Source: Clostridium culturomicium
GTDB taxonomy: Bacteria; Bacillota; Clostridia; Clostridiales; Clostridiaceae
Reading direction: 5' to 3'
Assembly (NCBI RefSeq): GCF_000821305.1
Contig: NZ_CCXK01000017.1
Span: forward strand, 1,184,748 to 1,248,747
DNA: 64,000 nucleotides
This document shows, piece by piece, positions 1 to 6,816 of this stretch. Each line of letters starts with the position of its first letter. Positions within the stretch are counted from its first letter, which is position 1. The position numbers and the translations under genes are program-made. The notes below the pieces were generated by a model. The model had not been told where the DNA came from. It did not search any database and saw only the letters and a program-made list of their open reading frames with translations.

Positions 1-346
1 AAAGTCTTACTTCTTCAGCTACTTCCTCTTGAGTAAGTTTTCTTCTTGTAAACTTATTACATCTTTTATATCCGCAATAAACACAGTTATTTACACAATA
101 ATCGCTGACATATAAAGGTGCAAAAATTACAATCCTTTTTCCATAGATAGATTCCTTAATTTCTCCAGCCAATTTATACATTTCCTTTAACTGCTTTTCA
201 TCTTCTATTTGAAGAAGAACTGCTATATCCTTATGTGATAAGCCAGCTCTCTTCTCTGCCTTCTTCAAAACCTGTTGTATTTCTTCCTTTGATGCTCCCC
301 TAGCTTGTTCTAATAATCCATTTATATAATTTTCATTTATAAACAT
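1..346 (-). CDS. hydG: [FeFe]-hydrogenase maturase HydG, N-terminal part (cut by window edge)
   Basis: Radical-SAM tyrosine lyase that makes the CO and CN ligands of the hydrogenase H-cluster in the cytoplasm. Only the first 115 codons are in the window; the rest lies to the left. The CX3CX2C cluster motif reads YCVNNCVYCG (Cys84, Cys88, Cys91), followed by YKRCNKF, which is typical of HydG/ThiH proteins and separates it from HydE. The start ATG sits 4 nt after a strong site TAGGAGGTT. It is the third gene of the TM1266-hydE-hydG operon, 100 nt downstream of hydE; hydF would be expected further left. Assignment is firm because the fold-specific N-terminus and the neighbours agree. Confidence 0.93.
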   Translation of the reverse strand, partial: MFINENYINGLLEQARGASKEEIQQVLKKAEKRAGLSHKDIAVLLQIEDEKQLKEMYKLAGEIKESIYGKRIVIFAPLYVSDYCVNNCVYCGYKRCNKFTRRKLTQEEVAEEVRL

Positions 347-446
347 ATTAAACCTCCTAAATAAGTAAGCTATTGATTAAATAATAAATTTAAATATTTA
401 CCAACTTAATCCAAAATAAATCATACAAAAATATAATTTTAAATTA

Positions 447-1487
447 CTATACCTTAGAATCTCCTCTTCCCACTTCTATTTCAAAACCTATTGCATTTAT
501 TTTTCTCTCGATATCTCTTCTGCACTCTGCTGCTTCATCCCCTGAAGACAATTTCCCATTATATAAAGCATACTTTTCACGAACAGAATTGGGAGATAAA
601 TTTGGCATCACTACATTTGCACCTGCTTTAATACCTTTTTCTCTTCCCAATTTATCAATACTGCCTAAAGCCGTAGTAGCTGGAAGTAATGCCTTTGGTA
701 GTAGTAGTCTCGTTAAGGCCACCATAATTATTGTTTTCTCCGCTGAACCACCTTGGCACTGTCCTAGTGGCGTATCCACATGAGGTATAAAGGGACCAAT
801 TCCCACCATATGTGGCTGAAGGCTCTTTAAAAATATTAGGTCTTTTACTAAGTCCTCGTTAGTCTGTCCTGGAATACCTACCATGAACCCTGCTCCAACC
901 TGATATCCAATTTTCTTCAAATCTTCTATGCACTTCACTCTATTTTCATAGGTAGCTCCGGGATGTAGCTCTGCGTAAAGTTCTCTACAAGCTGTTTCAT
1001 GCCTTAAAAGAAACCTGTCAGCCCCTGCATCATATAACCTTTTATAAGATTCGAAGGTTCTTTCACCAATTGATAAAGTTATAGCATTTTGAGGAAATTT
1101 TCGTTTAATTTTCTTTATAATTTTTTCTAGTCTTTCATCAGTAAAATATGGATCTTCCCCACCTTGAAGAACAAAGGTCTTATAGCCAAGTTTATCTCCT
1201 GCTTCCACACAGCTTAAAATTTCTTCTTCAGTTAACCTATACCTGCAGGCTTTTTTATTACTCCTTCTAATACCACAATACACACAATCTCTCTTACAGT
1301 AATTTGTAAATTCAATAAGTCCTCTTATGTAAACTTTATTATCATAATTTTTTCTTCTTACTTCATCTGCTTTTTCCCATAAATACTCTTTTTCCTCATC
1401 AGCAATATTATCTAACAGATAAAGTAGCTCTTCTTTAGTACAATTGCCTTCAAGTGCAAGTTTATCAATAATTTCTTTAATCACCAT
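447..1487 (-). CDS. hydE: [FeFe]-hydrogenase H-cluster radical-SAM maturase HydE
   Basis: Radical-SAM enzyme of the HydE/F/G maturation system that builds the diiron subcluster of [FeFe]-hydrogenase. The 346-residue length is normal for HydE. The cluster motif is NYCKRDCVYCG (Cys64, Cys68, Cys71); the TIM-barrel continues with LQGGEDPY, SIGERTFESY and FLLRHETACRELY, all typical of the family, and GFMVGIPGQT near residue 200. It starts 3 nt after the stop of the TM1266-type regulator gene, so the two are translationally close and share one mRNA. Its product works with the HydG encoded next. The [FeFe]-hydrogenase structural gene is not in the window. Confidence 0.96.
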   Translation of the reverse strand: MVIKEIIDKLALEGNCTKEELLYLLDNIADEEKEYLWEKADEVRRKNYDNKVYIRGLIEFTNYCKRDCVYCGIRRSNKKACRYRLTEEEILSCVEAGDKLGYKTFVLQGGEDPYFTDERLEKIIKKIKRKFPQNAITLSIGERTFESYKRLYDAGADRFLLRHETACRELYAELHPGATYENRVKCIEDLKKIGYQVGAGFMVGIPGQTNEDLVKDLIFLKSLQPHMVGIGPFIPHVDTPLGQCQGGSAEKTIIMVALTRLLLPKALLPATTALGSIDKLGREKGIKAGANVVMPNLSPNSVREKYALYNGKLSSGDEAAECRRDIERKINAIGFEIEVGRGDSKV

Positions 1488-1490
1488 AAA

Positions 1491-1739
1491 CTACTCCAGC
1501 TCCCTCTTTGCAATTGCAGTTTTAACAGTAACTCCATCAATATTTCCAAGCTTTCCTGTTAAAGAATTTATCTCATTTAAATCTCCTACCAAGGTGATGG
1601 ACACCACTGAAATTCCTCCTTCAAAAGGAATTCCCATTCTTCCTCTAATGTTTCCTCTAAACTCAGCAACAAGTCTATTAAATTCTTCTTGACAACTTGC
1701 TGGTTCTTCTAAAATGGCGCTGATTACAGCAATTTTCAT
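1491..1739 (-). CDS. TM1266-family iron-only hydrogenase system regulator
   Basis: Small 82-residue protein of the family known from Thermotoga TM1266, an ACT/NikR-like ferredoxin-fold protein that is encoded almost only next to hydE/hydG genes and is called a putative iron-only hydrogenase regulator. The N-terminus MKIAVISAILEEP, the central GRMGIPFEGGISVVSITLVG and the ending GVTVKTAIAKRE fit that family. It has no obvious DNA-binding helix, so a ligand-sensing role is as likely as direct DNA binding. It is first in the operon and starts 5-9 nt after AGGAGGTAG. Function is inferred from family and context only. Confidence 0.85.
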   Translation of the reverse strand: MKIAVISAILEEPASCQEEFNRLVAEFRGNIRGRMGIPFEGGISVVSITLVGDLNEINSLTGKLGNIDGVTVKTAIAKRELE

Positions 1740-1747
1740 TTTAACTA

Positions 1748-1871
1748 CCTCCTAAATGACACTGCAAATCTTTGATTTGGCTATTGAAAATTAAGTAAGT
1801 GTTCAAATTAATTATTGAAACACGAACTTACTCTTAGAGTACTCCCTCAACCACAATAAGAAGAAGTATCC
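1748..1871. repeat. Intergenic palindromic repeat, copy A
   Basis: Stretch between the leader terminator and the hydrogenase regulator gene. It holds the small palindrome CAAATCTTTGATTTG, an inverted pair AAGTAAGTGTTC / GAA..GAACTTACT, and the block CTCCCTCAACCA. The same blocks in the same order recur in copy B (7820-7907), which lacks the 40-nt inner hairpin. Related cores occur at 9440-9546 and 35673-35732. Confidence 0.6.
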
Positions 1872-1872
1872 A

Positions 1873-2086
1873 TAAAAAAAGCCAGATTTCTAAAAGAAAT
1901 CTGGCTTAACTGCACAACAAAAAATAACCTAATAACATTAGATTTGTAATACATTTAATTACGTTTATCTCTTTTAGCTAAGATTTCTCTACACTATTAG
2001 AATTATTTTTCATTTATTCATATTAATTTAAAATAAACATAAAGCCGAAGAATTCTCTTCAAAATTGTGAATATTTCAAATTTATA
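1873..2086 (-). ncRNA. Candidate leader RNA or small RNA upstream of the hyd operon
   Basis: Non-coding stretch bounded by a minus-strand sigma-A promoter (2092-2119) and a strong U-tailed terminator (1879-1907). Within it, near 1922-1940, is a second weaker hairpin AATCTAAT / ATTAGGTT followed by ATTTTTTG on the minus strand. I do not recognise a known riboswitch or 6S/tmRNA signature. Either a cis-acting attenuated leader or a free small RNA would fit. Confidence 0.35.
1879..1907 (-). terminator. Intrinsic terminator inside the hydrogenase operon leader
   Basis: Perfect stem AGCCAGATTTC / GAAATCTGGCT with a 5-nt loop, followed on the minus strand by seven U residues. It lies between a good promoter (2092-2119) and the first gene of the hyd operon (start 1739), so it either ends a ~200-nt small RNA or acts as an attenuator. 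The U-run is only on the minus side. Confidence 0.8.
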
Positions 2087-2091
2087 CTCTC

Positions 2092-2119
2092 ATTATAACA
2101 CAAAAGCTTAATTTTTCAA
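2092..2119 (-). promoter_or_regulatory. Promoter for hyd leader (TTGAAA-16-TATAAT)
   Basis: On the minus strand TTGAAA (2114-2119) and TATAAT (2092-2097) are separated by 16 bp. The -35 box overlaps the terminator stem and the stop codon of the preceding ABM monooxygenase gene. Expected start of transcription is near 2085, giving a ~345-nt leader before the TM1266-type gene. Confidence 0.65.
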
Positions 2120-2127
2120 TTAAGCTT
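2104..2127 (-). terminator. Hairpin overlapping the stop codon of the ABM gene
   Basis: Perfect 10-bp stem AAGCTTAATT / AATTAAGCTT with a 4-nt loop, followed on the minus strand by TTTTGTGTT. It includes the stop codon of the gene at 2120-2410; the U-run is short, so termination may be partial. Confidence 0.5.
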
Positions 2128-2410
2128 CGAATAAATCTTTGTAAACATTCATCTCTGAAGATAGTCTCATCTCTCTAAGGGTTGGAACTATTCTCTTTAT
2201 ATGTGCACTTTGTAAGTGTGCATCTAAAGCTTCTTGACTTTCCCAAGTTTCTATACATGCAAATACAGCTTTATCATTTACATCTTGGTGAAGACTATAG
2301 AATATACAACCTTCTTCCTTTTGAGTTTCCTCAACTAATTCTTTAGATATTTTTATATATTCATCTATACATTCTGCTTTAACTGTACATTTTGCAACAA
2401 CCTTAACCAT
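2120..2410 (-). CDS. Antibiotic-biosynthesis monooxygenase (ABM) domain protein
   Basis: Single ABM domain protein of 96 residues, the size of YgiN/LsrG-like members. Family hallmarks seen: MVKVVAKCTVKAECIDEYI at the N-terminus, TQKEEGCIFYSLHQD and FACIETWESQEALDAHLQS. These proteins are dimeric ferredoxin-fold enzymes acting on quinols or small reactive carbonyls; the substrate cannot be told from sequence. It is a single-gene unit, divergent from the membrane-protein gene at 2550, and its 3' end overlaps the promoter of the hydrogenase operon leader. No signal peptide, so cytoplasmic. Confidence 0.85.
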   Translation of the reverse strand: MVKVVAKCTVKAECIDEYIKISKELVEETQKEEGCIFYSLHQDVNDKAVFACIETWESQEALDAHLQSAHIKRIVPTLREMRLSSEMNVYKDLFEA

Positions 2411-2483
2411 TGTTAACCACCATCCTATTAAATATTTATATGGTCAATTATATCAAAATTCAGAATATATAACTATGTTAATA

Positions 2484-2511
2484 TTGCTAAATAAATATAT
2501 ATTGATATAAT
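2484..2511 (+). promoter_or_regulatory. Promoter for TVP38 gene (TTGCTA-16-TATAAT)
   Basis: TTGCTA at 2484-2489 and TATAAT at 2506-2511, 16 bp apart, about 38 nt before the ATG of the TVP38-family gene. Confidence 0.5.
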
Positions 2512-2549
2512 AGTTACATAAATATTTAATTAAATTTATGAGGTATTAA

Positions 2550-3116
2550 ATGTTCAATCTTGAGAACCTACTAGAAATCTTTAATCAATACAAAGACTTT
2601 GCTTTATTAATCTCTCTGATCATGAGCATATTAATTGCTTTGTCTGGAATAATTCCTTCTGTATTTGTAACTGGTGCAAACATCATCTTCTTCGGTCCAC
2701 TTCTTGGTTTTACCATATCACTTCTAGGAGAAACCGTTGGTGGATGGATAACCTTTAAGATATATAGACTTGGATTAAAATCTGTTAGCGAAAAAATCAA
2801 AGGTAAATATGCACTAATAGATAAAATTCTTATGAGTAATGGCCTAAAGGCTGGTATATTTATATTTGAGGGCCGAATAATTCCCTTTATCCCATCCGGA
2901 TTTGTAACTTTGGCCGCTTCAATAAGTAATGTAAATGATAAGATATTTATTTTATCTACCTTTCTTGGTAAGATTCCTTCCATAGCCTTGGAAACCTTAG
3001 TAAGCTATGACTTAATAAATATCCAGGAAAATTATATTAGACTTAGCTTAACTCTTGTAGCACTTTTATCCATATTCATATATATGAAGTTATCTAAACC
3101 TAAAGAAAGAAATTAA
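2550..3116 (+). CDS. TVP38/TMEM64 (DedA-like) family membrane protein
   Basis: Integral membrane protein of 188 residues. Hydrophobic segments near residues 15-40, 45-65, 130-150 and 160-180 and the family motif region GANIIFFGPLLGFTISLLGETVGGWITF, then FIFEGRIIPFIPSGFVTLAASIS (with the re-entrant G-R-x-x-P-x-x-P pattern), place it in the TVP38/TMEM64 group, related to DedA lipid scramblases. Members are thought to move phospholipids or lipid-linked carriers across membranes; the substrate here is unknown. ATG is preceded by GAGGTATTAA. Monocistronic, ended by a shared bidirectional hairpin. Confidence 0.8.
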   Translation: MFNLENLLEIFNQYKDFALLISLIMSILIALSGIIPSVFVTGANIIFFGPLLGFTISLLGETVGGWITFKIYRLGLKSVSEKIKGKYALIDKILMSNGLKAGIFIFEGRIIPFIPSGFVTLAASISNVNDKIFILSTFLGKIPSIALETLVSYDLINIQENYIRLSLTLVALLSIFIYMKLSKPKERN

Positions 3117-3150
3117 ACCACCTGCACTATAAACCTAATGCAGGTGGTTT
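3115..3150. terminator. Bidirectional terminator
   Basis: 12-bp perfect stem AAACCACCTGCA / TGCAGGTGGTTT with a 12-nt loop, between the convergent genes ending at 3116 and 3153. Both exits begin TTTAATT, so it can serve both strands. Confidence 0.75.
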
Positions 3151-3152
3151 AA

Positions 3153-3431
3153 TTATATGATAATCTTAACAGCTTCATTTTTTGACTGAACATCAACAAG
3201 GGTTAACCCTTTATAATTTTTATTTAAATACTTAAGCATATTCCTTATCTCTTTAGCCTGCTCCTTAGAAAGTGGCTTTACTTCTTTTAAAACATCACTG
3301 CTTTCTATATACTTCATTCCCTTTGAAGATAATACTCTTGTCATTACTGATGCGCCTAAACCTATAAAACATCTTGGAATGTAAATTGTTATTCCCTTTT
3401 CACGCTTCTCCTCTTTAATATAGATAATCAT
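3153..3431 (-). CDS. Uncharacterised 92-residue protein of the DUF2089/SHOCT operon
   Basis: I do not recognise a named domain. The N-terminal half is mixed hydrophobic (ITIYIPRCFIGLGASVMTRVL) with one short segment that could touch a membrane; the C-terminal half is charged and helical and ends in a short strand. It lies 15 nt after the SHOCT-like gene, which itself follows the DUF2089 gene, so the three are one operon. Location at the end of a regulator operon suggests an accessory or effector role, but nothing in the sequence proves this. Confidence 0.6.
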   Translation of the reverse strand: MIIYIKEEKREKGITIYIPRCFIGLGASVMTRVLSSKGMKYIESSDVLKEVKPLSKEQAKEIRNMLKYLNKNYKGLTLVDVQSKNEAVKIII

Positions 3432-3446
3432 TAAAACATCACACCT

Positions 3447-3848
3447 TTATGCTATTTCAATTAAAACCTTAGTTCCATCTTCAGTGTCAACCTGTACTAT
3501 TGGTCCTTTTATATCATTTTCAATGGCCTGAATAATCATATCAAAGTCTATATTGTACTTTTCAAGTTCAGCAATATTACTCTTACCTATTTTACCCATA
3601 AGTTTTATAACCTCAACAGGAAGAGTTATCTTAACATTATCCCCCTCTGCAGATAATACTCTGATATATAGCATCTTTGCTTTACCTTCATTTTTAGGAA
3701 TACTAAAAAACTGCGATAAATCAGTTTCTTCCTTAATAGTTACCTTCTTAGATTCCTCATCACCCAATGCAGAAAGTAATTTAGCAGCTTCTTCACTAGT
3801 TATTTTCCCTTCTTCTAACATTTTTAAAATTCTTAACTTATCCTCCAT
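3447..3848 (-). CDS. SHOCT-like / YvlB N-terminal-type domain protein
   Basis: 133 residues. The first 30 residues, MEDKLRILKMLEEGKITSEE plus AAKLLSAL, are the short helical SHOCT-like domain found at the N-terminus of YvlB-type proteins. The same sequence type recurs at the C-terminus of the DUF2089 protein encoded just upstream (ISKLEAGEISSEKAIELL), so the two probably interact or belong to one signalling unit. The rest is a beta-rich region (MLYIRVLSAEGDNVKITLP) like the DUF4097 adhesin-fold start. No signal peptide. Middle gene of the operon 4227-3153, 13 nt after the DUF2089 stop. Confidence 0.75.
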   Translation of the reverse strand: MEDKLRILKMLEEGKITSEEAAKLLSALGDEESKKVTIKEETDLSQFFSIPKNEGKAKMLYIRVLSAEGDNVKITLPVEVIKLMGKIGKSNIAELEKYNIDFDMIIQAIENDIKGPIVQVDTEDGTKVLIEIA

Positions 3849-3861
3849 GATTATCCCTCCA

Positions 3862-4227
3862 TTATTTTATTTGATTTAATAATTCTATAGCTTTTTCTGA
3901 AGAAATTTCTCCAGCTTCAAGTTTTGAAATAATATTTTGTCTTTCTAACTCATTATCCTTACACTCACTTAATCCCAAGACTTCATTTACTTCCTCAAGC
4001 TTGCTCCTAACAGTTGGATAAGAAATTCCAAGTGCCTTCTCAACATCCTTTATATTTCCTCTACACTTAAGGAAGGTCTCCACAAATTTAATTTGTTCCG
4101 AAATAAGAAAGTCAAACTTTGAAAAAGAAAAATCATTTTCAATTATTGTATTACACCCACCACACTTAAGCTTTTTTATCTTTAACTTGCTCCCACAAAC
4201 GGGACACTTAACCAAAACTTTATACAT
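3862..4227 (-). CDS. DUF2089-family zinc-ribbon/HTH regulator
   Basis: 121 residues. Begins with a zinc ribbon (CPVCGSKLKIKKLKCGGCN, four Cys), then a helix-turn-helix-like region (CRGNIKDVEKALGISYPTVRSKL) as in DUF2089 proteins, and ends with a SHOCT-like helix pair. A DNA-binding regulator is the family expectation. I place the start at the second ATG (4227), 6 nt after AAGGAGG; the upstream ATG at 4233 overlaps the ribosome site itself. First gene of an operon with the SHOCT-like and unknown genes. Confidence 0.8.
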   Translation of the reverse strand: MYKVLVKCPVCGSKLKIKKLKCGGCNTIIENDFSFSKFDFLISEQIKFVETFLKCRGNIKDVEKALGISYPTVRSKLEEVNEVLGLSECKDNELERQNIISKLEAGEISSEKAIELLNQIK

Positions 4228-4427
4228 AACCATCCTCCTTAACTATATTTTACCATCCAATTATGGATTTGTAAACATATTTTAATTATAAACTTAATAA
4301 TTTTAATTTTTTACATTAATTTTATTAATTTTCTCAATTGGCATATTAATTTCATTGTCATTTTACTTATTCAACTTAATAACTCGCCCTGTTTATTAAA
4401 TTATATAAATATTGACTTATAAAAAAA

Positions 4428-4443
4428 GAACTCTTTAGAGTTC
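4428..4443 (-). terminator. Terminator downstream of broken membrane ORF
   Basis: Stem GAACTC / GAGTTC with 4-nt loop followed on the minus strand by seven U residues (4421-4427); the plus side also has CTTTTT. Bases 4228-4427 otherwise hold nothing I can support. Confidence 0.6.
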
Positions 4444-4478
4444 CTTTTTACAATTCCATATTCCCTTCAATTACATCT

Positions 4479-4715
4479 CTATTCCTTGCTATATTTTCTA
4501 ATTTTAAAATAATTCCGTAACATTGAAGCCGCTATTACAATAGACACAATTGGCACAACCATTACTCTTGCTCTATCAAAGGCTGGCATTAAATTTGCAG
4601 GTGCAATTATAACAAGTAATAATAATGCTATAGAATAAAAATCTTTACTTAATTGCTTTTTTTAATAAAGTTTTTTATCTTCATTTCCACTTTTCTCTAT
4701 ATTTCCATTAAACAT
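4479..4715 (-). pseudogene. Small membrane protein gene with an in-frame TAA
   Basis: Reading minus from ATG 4715 (preceded by GGTGAGG at good spacing) gives 17 codons ending DKKLY, then an in-frame TAA at 4664-4662, then 60 more open codons in the same frame to a TAG at 4481-4479. The downstream part is clearly protein-like: a hydrophobic segment FYSIALLLLVIIAPANL, a polar FDRARV, a second hydrophobic segment MVVPIVSIVIAASML, and a basic tail RNYFKIRKYSKE. So one nonsense codon interrupts a 77-residue two-helix membrane protein. A sequencing error is also possible. It is followed by its own terminator. Confidence 0.55.
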
Positions 4716-4754
4716 AATAAACCTCACCCATTTTAATTATAATTTATAAAAACT

Positions 4755-5351
4755 TTATTCATTAACTTCCTTCAAAGATAATTTAATGAAAATATTAACT
4801 TCATTGTGTGAAACTATGTCTTTCAACATTTCTTCATCTGCTATTGGACCAACTTGAATTATAACTCCAGGCTTTCCCTTTGATCCATGTGCAATATATA
4901 TGTCTTCACCAACATTGAAATTTGTATCATTTTCTAAAAAGCCTCTGCCATACTCATAAATATTTTCCTCAATCTTATATTTTCCTATTGAATAAGCTCC
5001 ATTAATATTTATATTACCTGTGATTTCATCATCCTCAATATTTATTCCAACTTTTCCATTGAAACTTTTACCACCTATATTATTAGCTACAATAGAAGTT
5101 ATTGGTTCACTCTTTACTTTCTCTCCATTTTTGTATAATTCATATTCAATAGAAATCTCATAATGCATGTCTTCAGGTAAGTTTTTAATCTCATAAAGTA
5201 AAACTTTGTTTCCTGTAAGTTCAAGTATTCTCTCTTCTTCTTCTGAAAGCTTATCACATATAATACTTGTACCTTTTTCATTTGAGTTTTCACAGCCAAC
5301 TAAAATAATCATAACAAGGATGGTGAACATAACTGCAATTATTTTTTTCAT
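4755..5351 (-). CDS. Uncharacterised lipoprotein
   Basis: 198 residues with a lipoprotein signal peptide: basic start MKK, hydrophobic core IIAVMFTILVMIIL and lipobox LVGC, so Cys19 would be lipidated and the protein anchored outside the membrane. The mature part has no domain I recognise; it is acidic, rich in predicted strands and has a repeated bulky pattern (YEISIEYELYKNGEKV). It sits 39 nt downstream in the map from the broken membrane ORF on the same strand, so the two may once have been co-transcribed. Function unknown. Confidence 0.75.
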   Translation of the reverse strand: MKKIIAVMFTILVMIILVGCENSNEKGTSIICDKLSEEEERILELTGNKVLLYEIKNLPEDMHYEISIEYELYKNGEKVKSEPITSIVANNIGGKSFNGKVGINIEDDEITGNININGAYSIGKYKIEENIYEYGRGFLENDTNFNVGEDIYIAHGSKGKPGVIIQVGPIADEEMLKDIVSHNEVNIFIKLSLKEVNE

Positions 5352-5483
5352 CTCTGCCTCCCTTAATGATTTTAATCTTTACAGATTTAATCTTCATTTA
5401 CTTAATACTATAGTTTAATTATAAAACACCATTACATATTTTACCACATAGTTTCTTTAACCTTTTATAAATCAAGCTATAAA

Positions 5484-5513
5484 AAACCGTATTACCCATA
5501 GATAATACGGTTT
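5484..5513 (-). terminator. Terminator of first PadR-HAAS operon
   Basis: 11-bp stem AAACCGTATTA / TAATACGGTTT with an 8-nt loop, followed on the minus strand by UUUUUUAUAG. It lies ~95 nt after the stop of the 64-residue gene at 5608. Confidence 0.75.
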
Positions 5514-5607
5514 CCATCACTATATAAATAATTTTATTTCCTGTCGTCTTATGTACTCTTTTCTAATTTTTCCTTATTATATATTGAAATCTTATAAAAT
5601 ATAGCAT

Positions 5608-5802
5608 TTAATGCCCTATCTGATAAGATGGGCCATCTGTATCAAAATTGATGGTCCTATACCATTTATAGCCACCCTCTATTTCAAACATTGACAAATC
5701 AAATTCCCCTATCCCTAATCCTATAAACGAAATTGTTATTCCTGAAATAATTAAGATTAAACTTAATGAAATAATTTTCTTTTTGAAATTTCTTATAATC
5801 AT
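5608..5802 (-). CDS. Short membrane-anchored protein, probably truncated
   Basis: 64 residues: a basic start MIIRNFKKK, one transmembrane helix (ISLSLILIISGITISFIGLG) and a short outer tail. In PadR-HAAS operons the third gene usually codes for a DUF4097 beta-strand protein of about 300 residues with such an N-terminal anchor; here the reading stops after the first strand (WYRTINFDTDG), and no further coding is seen in any minus frame before the terminator. I read it as a truncated remnant or a shortened variant. Its start overlaps the stop of the HAAS gene by 4 nt, showing translational coupling. Confidence 0.6.
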   Translation of the reverse strand: MIIRNFKKKIISLSLILIISGITISFIGLGIGEFDLSMFEIEGGYKWYRTINFDTDGPSYQIGH

Positions 5803-6386
5803 AACTGCACCACTTTTCTATTAAATAATTTCAGTAATCTTGAACTTAACTCTTTTGTAAAAAATCTGAACTCTTTACATAAATACATAGTTGCCATCGC
5901 TAATAAAAATGATACTCCAATAAATCCTACTCCAACACCTAATTGTACCACTCCTACTGATAAAACATCGGCCATCATAAATGGAGTAGCAACTATACTA
6001 TATAATCCTGCTGCAAAAAATGCCAGTGCACCAACTCCTGTTGTGAATGGTATGCACCAAACTAATATTAACCCTGATAAAATAAGCATTAATCCTGCAA
6101 ATAATAAACTTCCCCATAAAGGAAATCCTATAATTAATAAAATCATATTTATTACCTTACTATTTGTTAAAGGAACTTTAATATTAACAGTATCTTGCTC
6201 ACTTAATATATTTTTAGCAATGATTTTAGGATTACCTATTTTATCTATAACTTCTTCCTCTTCAAAACCATTTTCCATATAATCATCAATTATTTCTTCA
6301 TAATATGTAATAAATTTTTCTCTTTCTATCTTTTTAATTGCCCCCAATTCAAAGTTTAAAATTTCAATGAACTCTACTCTACTCAT
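5799..6386 (-). CDS. HAAS domain (DUF1700) membrane protein
   Basis: 195 residues. The N-terminal 70 residues form the helical HAAS/DUF1700 signalling domain (FITYYEEIIDDYMENGFEEE, VIDKIGNPKIIAKNIL); after that come three or four transmembrane helices between residues 78 and 170 and a basic cytoplasmic tail. Such proteins are encoded beside PadR regulators and are thought to link membrane or envelope state to PadR output. The gene overlaps the padR stop by 8 nt and the following gene by 4 nt, so the three are one coupled operon. Confidence 0.82.
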   Translation of the reverse strand: MSRVEFIEILNFELGAIKKIEREKFITYYEEIIDDYMENGFEEEEVIDKIGNPKIIAKNILSEQDTVNIKVPLTNSKVINMILLIIGFPLWGSLLFAGLMLILSGLILVWCIPFTTGVGALAFFAAGLYSIVATPFMMADVLSVGVVQLGVGVGFIGVSFLLAMATMYLCKEFRFFTKELSSRLLKLFNRKVVQL

Positions 6387-6696
6387 TCACGTCATCTCCC
6401 TTTATAAAATTATATACCTTCATAACATTATCCCAATCTCCTAAAAATTCATTTATATGTAACTGACCTTTTTCCGTAATCTTATAATACTTTCTTAAAC
6501 GGCTATTGTGTTCAACAGAATATGTTGTAAGGTACTCATTAGCCTCTAATCTCTTTAGAATTGGATATAGCGTTGATTCTGAAATCTCAATGCAGCTAGA
6601 AACATCTTTAATTATCTGATAACCGTAGGAATCTGATCTATTCAGCACTGATAAAACGCAGAATTCCAATAATCCCTTTTTTAATTGTATATCCAT
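6379..6696 (-). CDS. PadR-family transcriptional regulator
   Basis: 105 residues, the size of the short PadR subfamily (PadR-s2). Winged helix: LLEFCVLSVLNRSDSYGYQI, recognition helix ISESTLYPILKRLEANEYL and wing LRKYYKITEKGQ, followed by a C-terminal dimerisation helix. Probably an autorepressor: a perfect 14-bp inverted repeat overlaps the promoter right in front of the gene (6710-6744). ATG follows AAGGAGGTG by 5 nt. First gene of a three-gene operon with the HAAS protein and a short membrane protein. Confidence 0.92.
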   Translation of the reverse strand: MDIQLKKGLLEFCVLSVLNRSDSYGYQIIKDVSSCIEISESTLYPILKRLEANEYLTTYSVEHNSRLRKYYKITEKGQLHINEFLGDWDNVMKVYNFIKGDDVNE

Positions 6697-6709
6697 ACGA
6701 CACCTCCTT

Positions 6710-6744
6710 ATACATTATACTATACATTACATAGTATAATGTAT
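6710..6744 (-). promoter_or_regulatory. PadR operator overlapping promoter
   Basis: Perfect inverted repeat ATACATTATACTAT / ATAGTATAATGTAT with a 7-nt centre. On the minus strand TTGATA (6742-6747) and TATAGT lie 17 bp apart inside the palindrome, so a bound dimer would block RNA polymerase. This ATGTAT-type symmetry is typical of PadR sites. Confidence 0.75.
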
Positions 6745-6783
6745 CAAGTAGTATTTTAAATTTTTATAATTTTTTATAAAAAA

Positions 6784-6810
6784 AGATCTAGTAATTATCT
6801 TACTAGATCT
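6784..6810 (-). terminator. Terminator of second PadR-HAAS operon
   Basis: Perfect 11-bp stem AGATCTAGTAA / TTACTAGATCT with a 5-nt loop and a seven-U tail on the minus strand, just after the stop at 6817. Confidence 0.85.
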
Positions 6811-6816
6811 TATATC

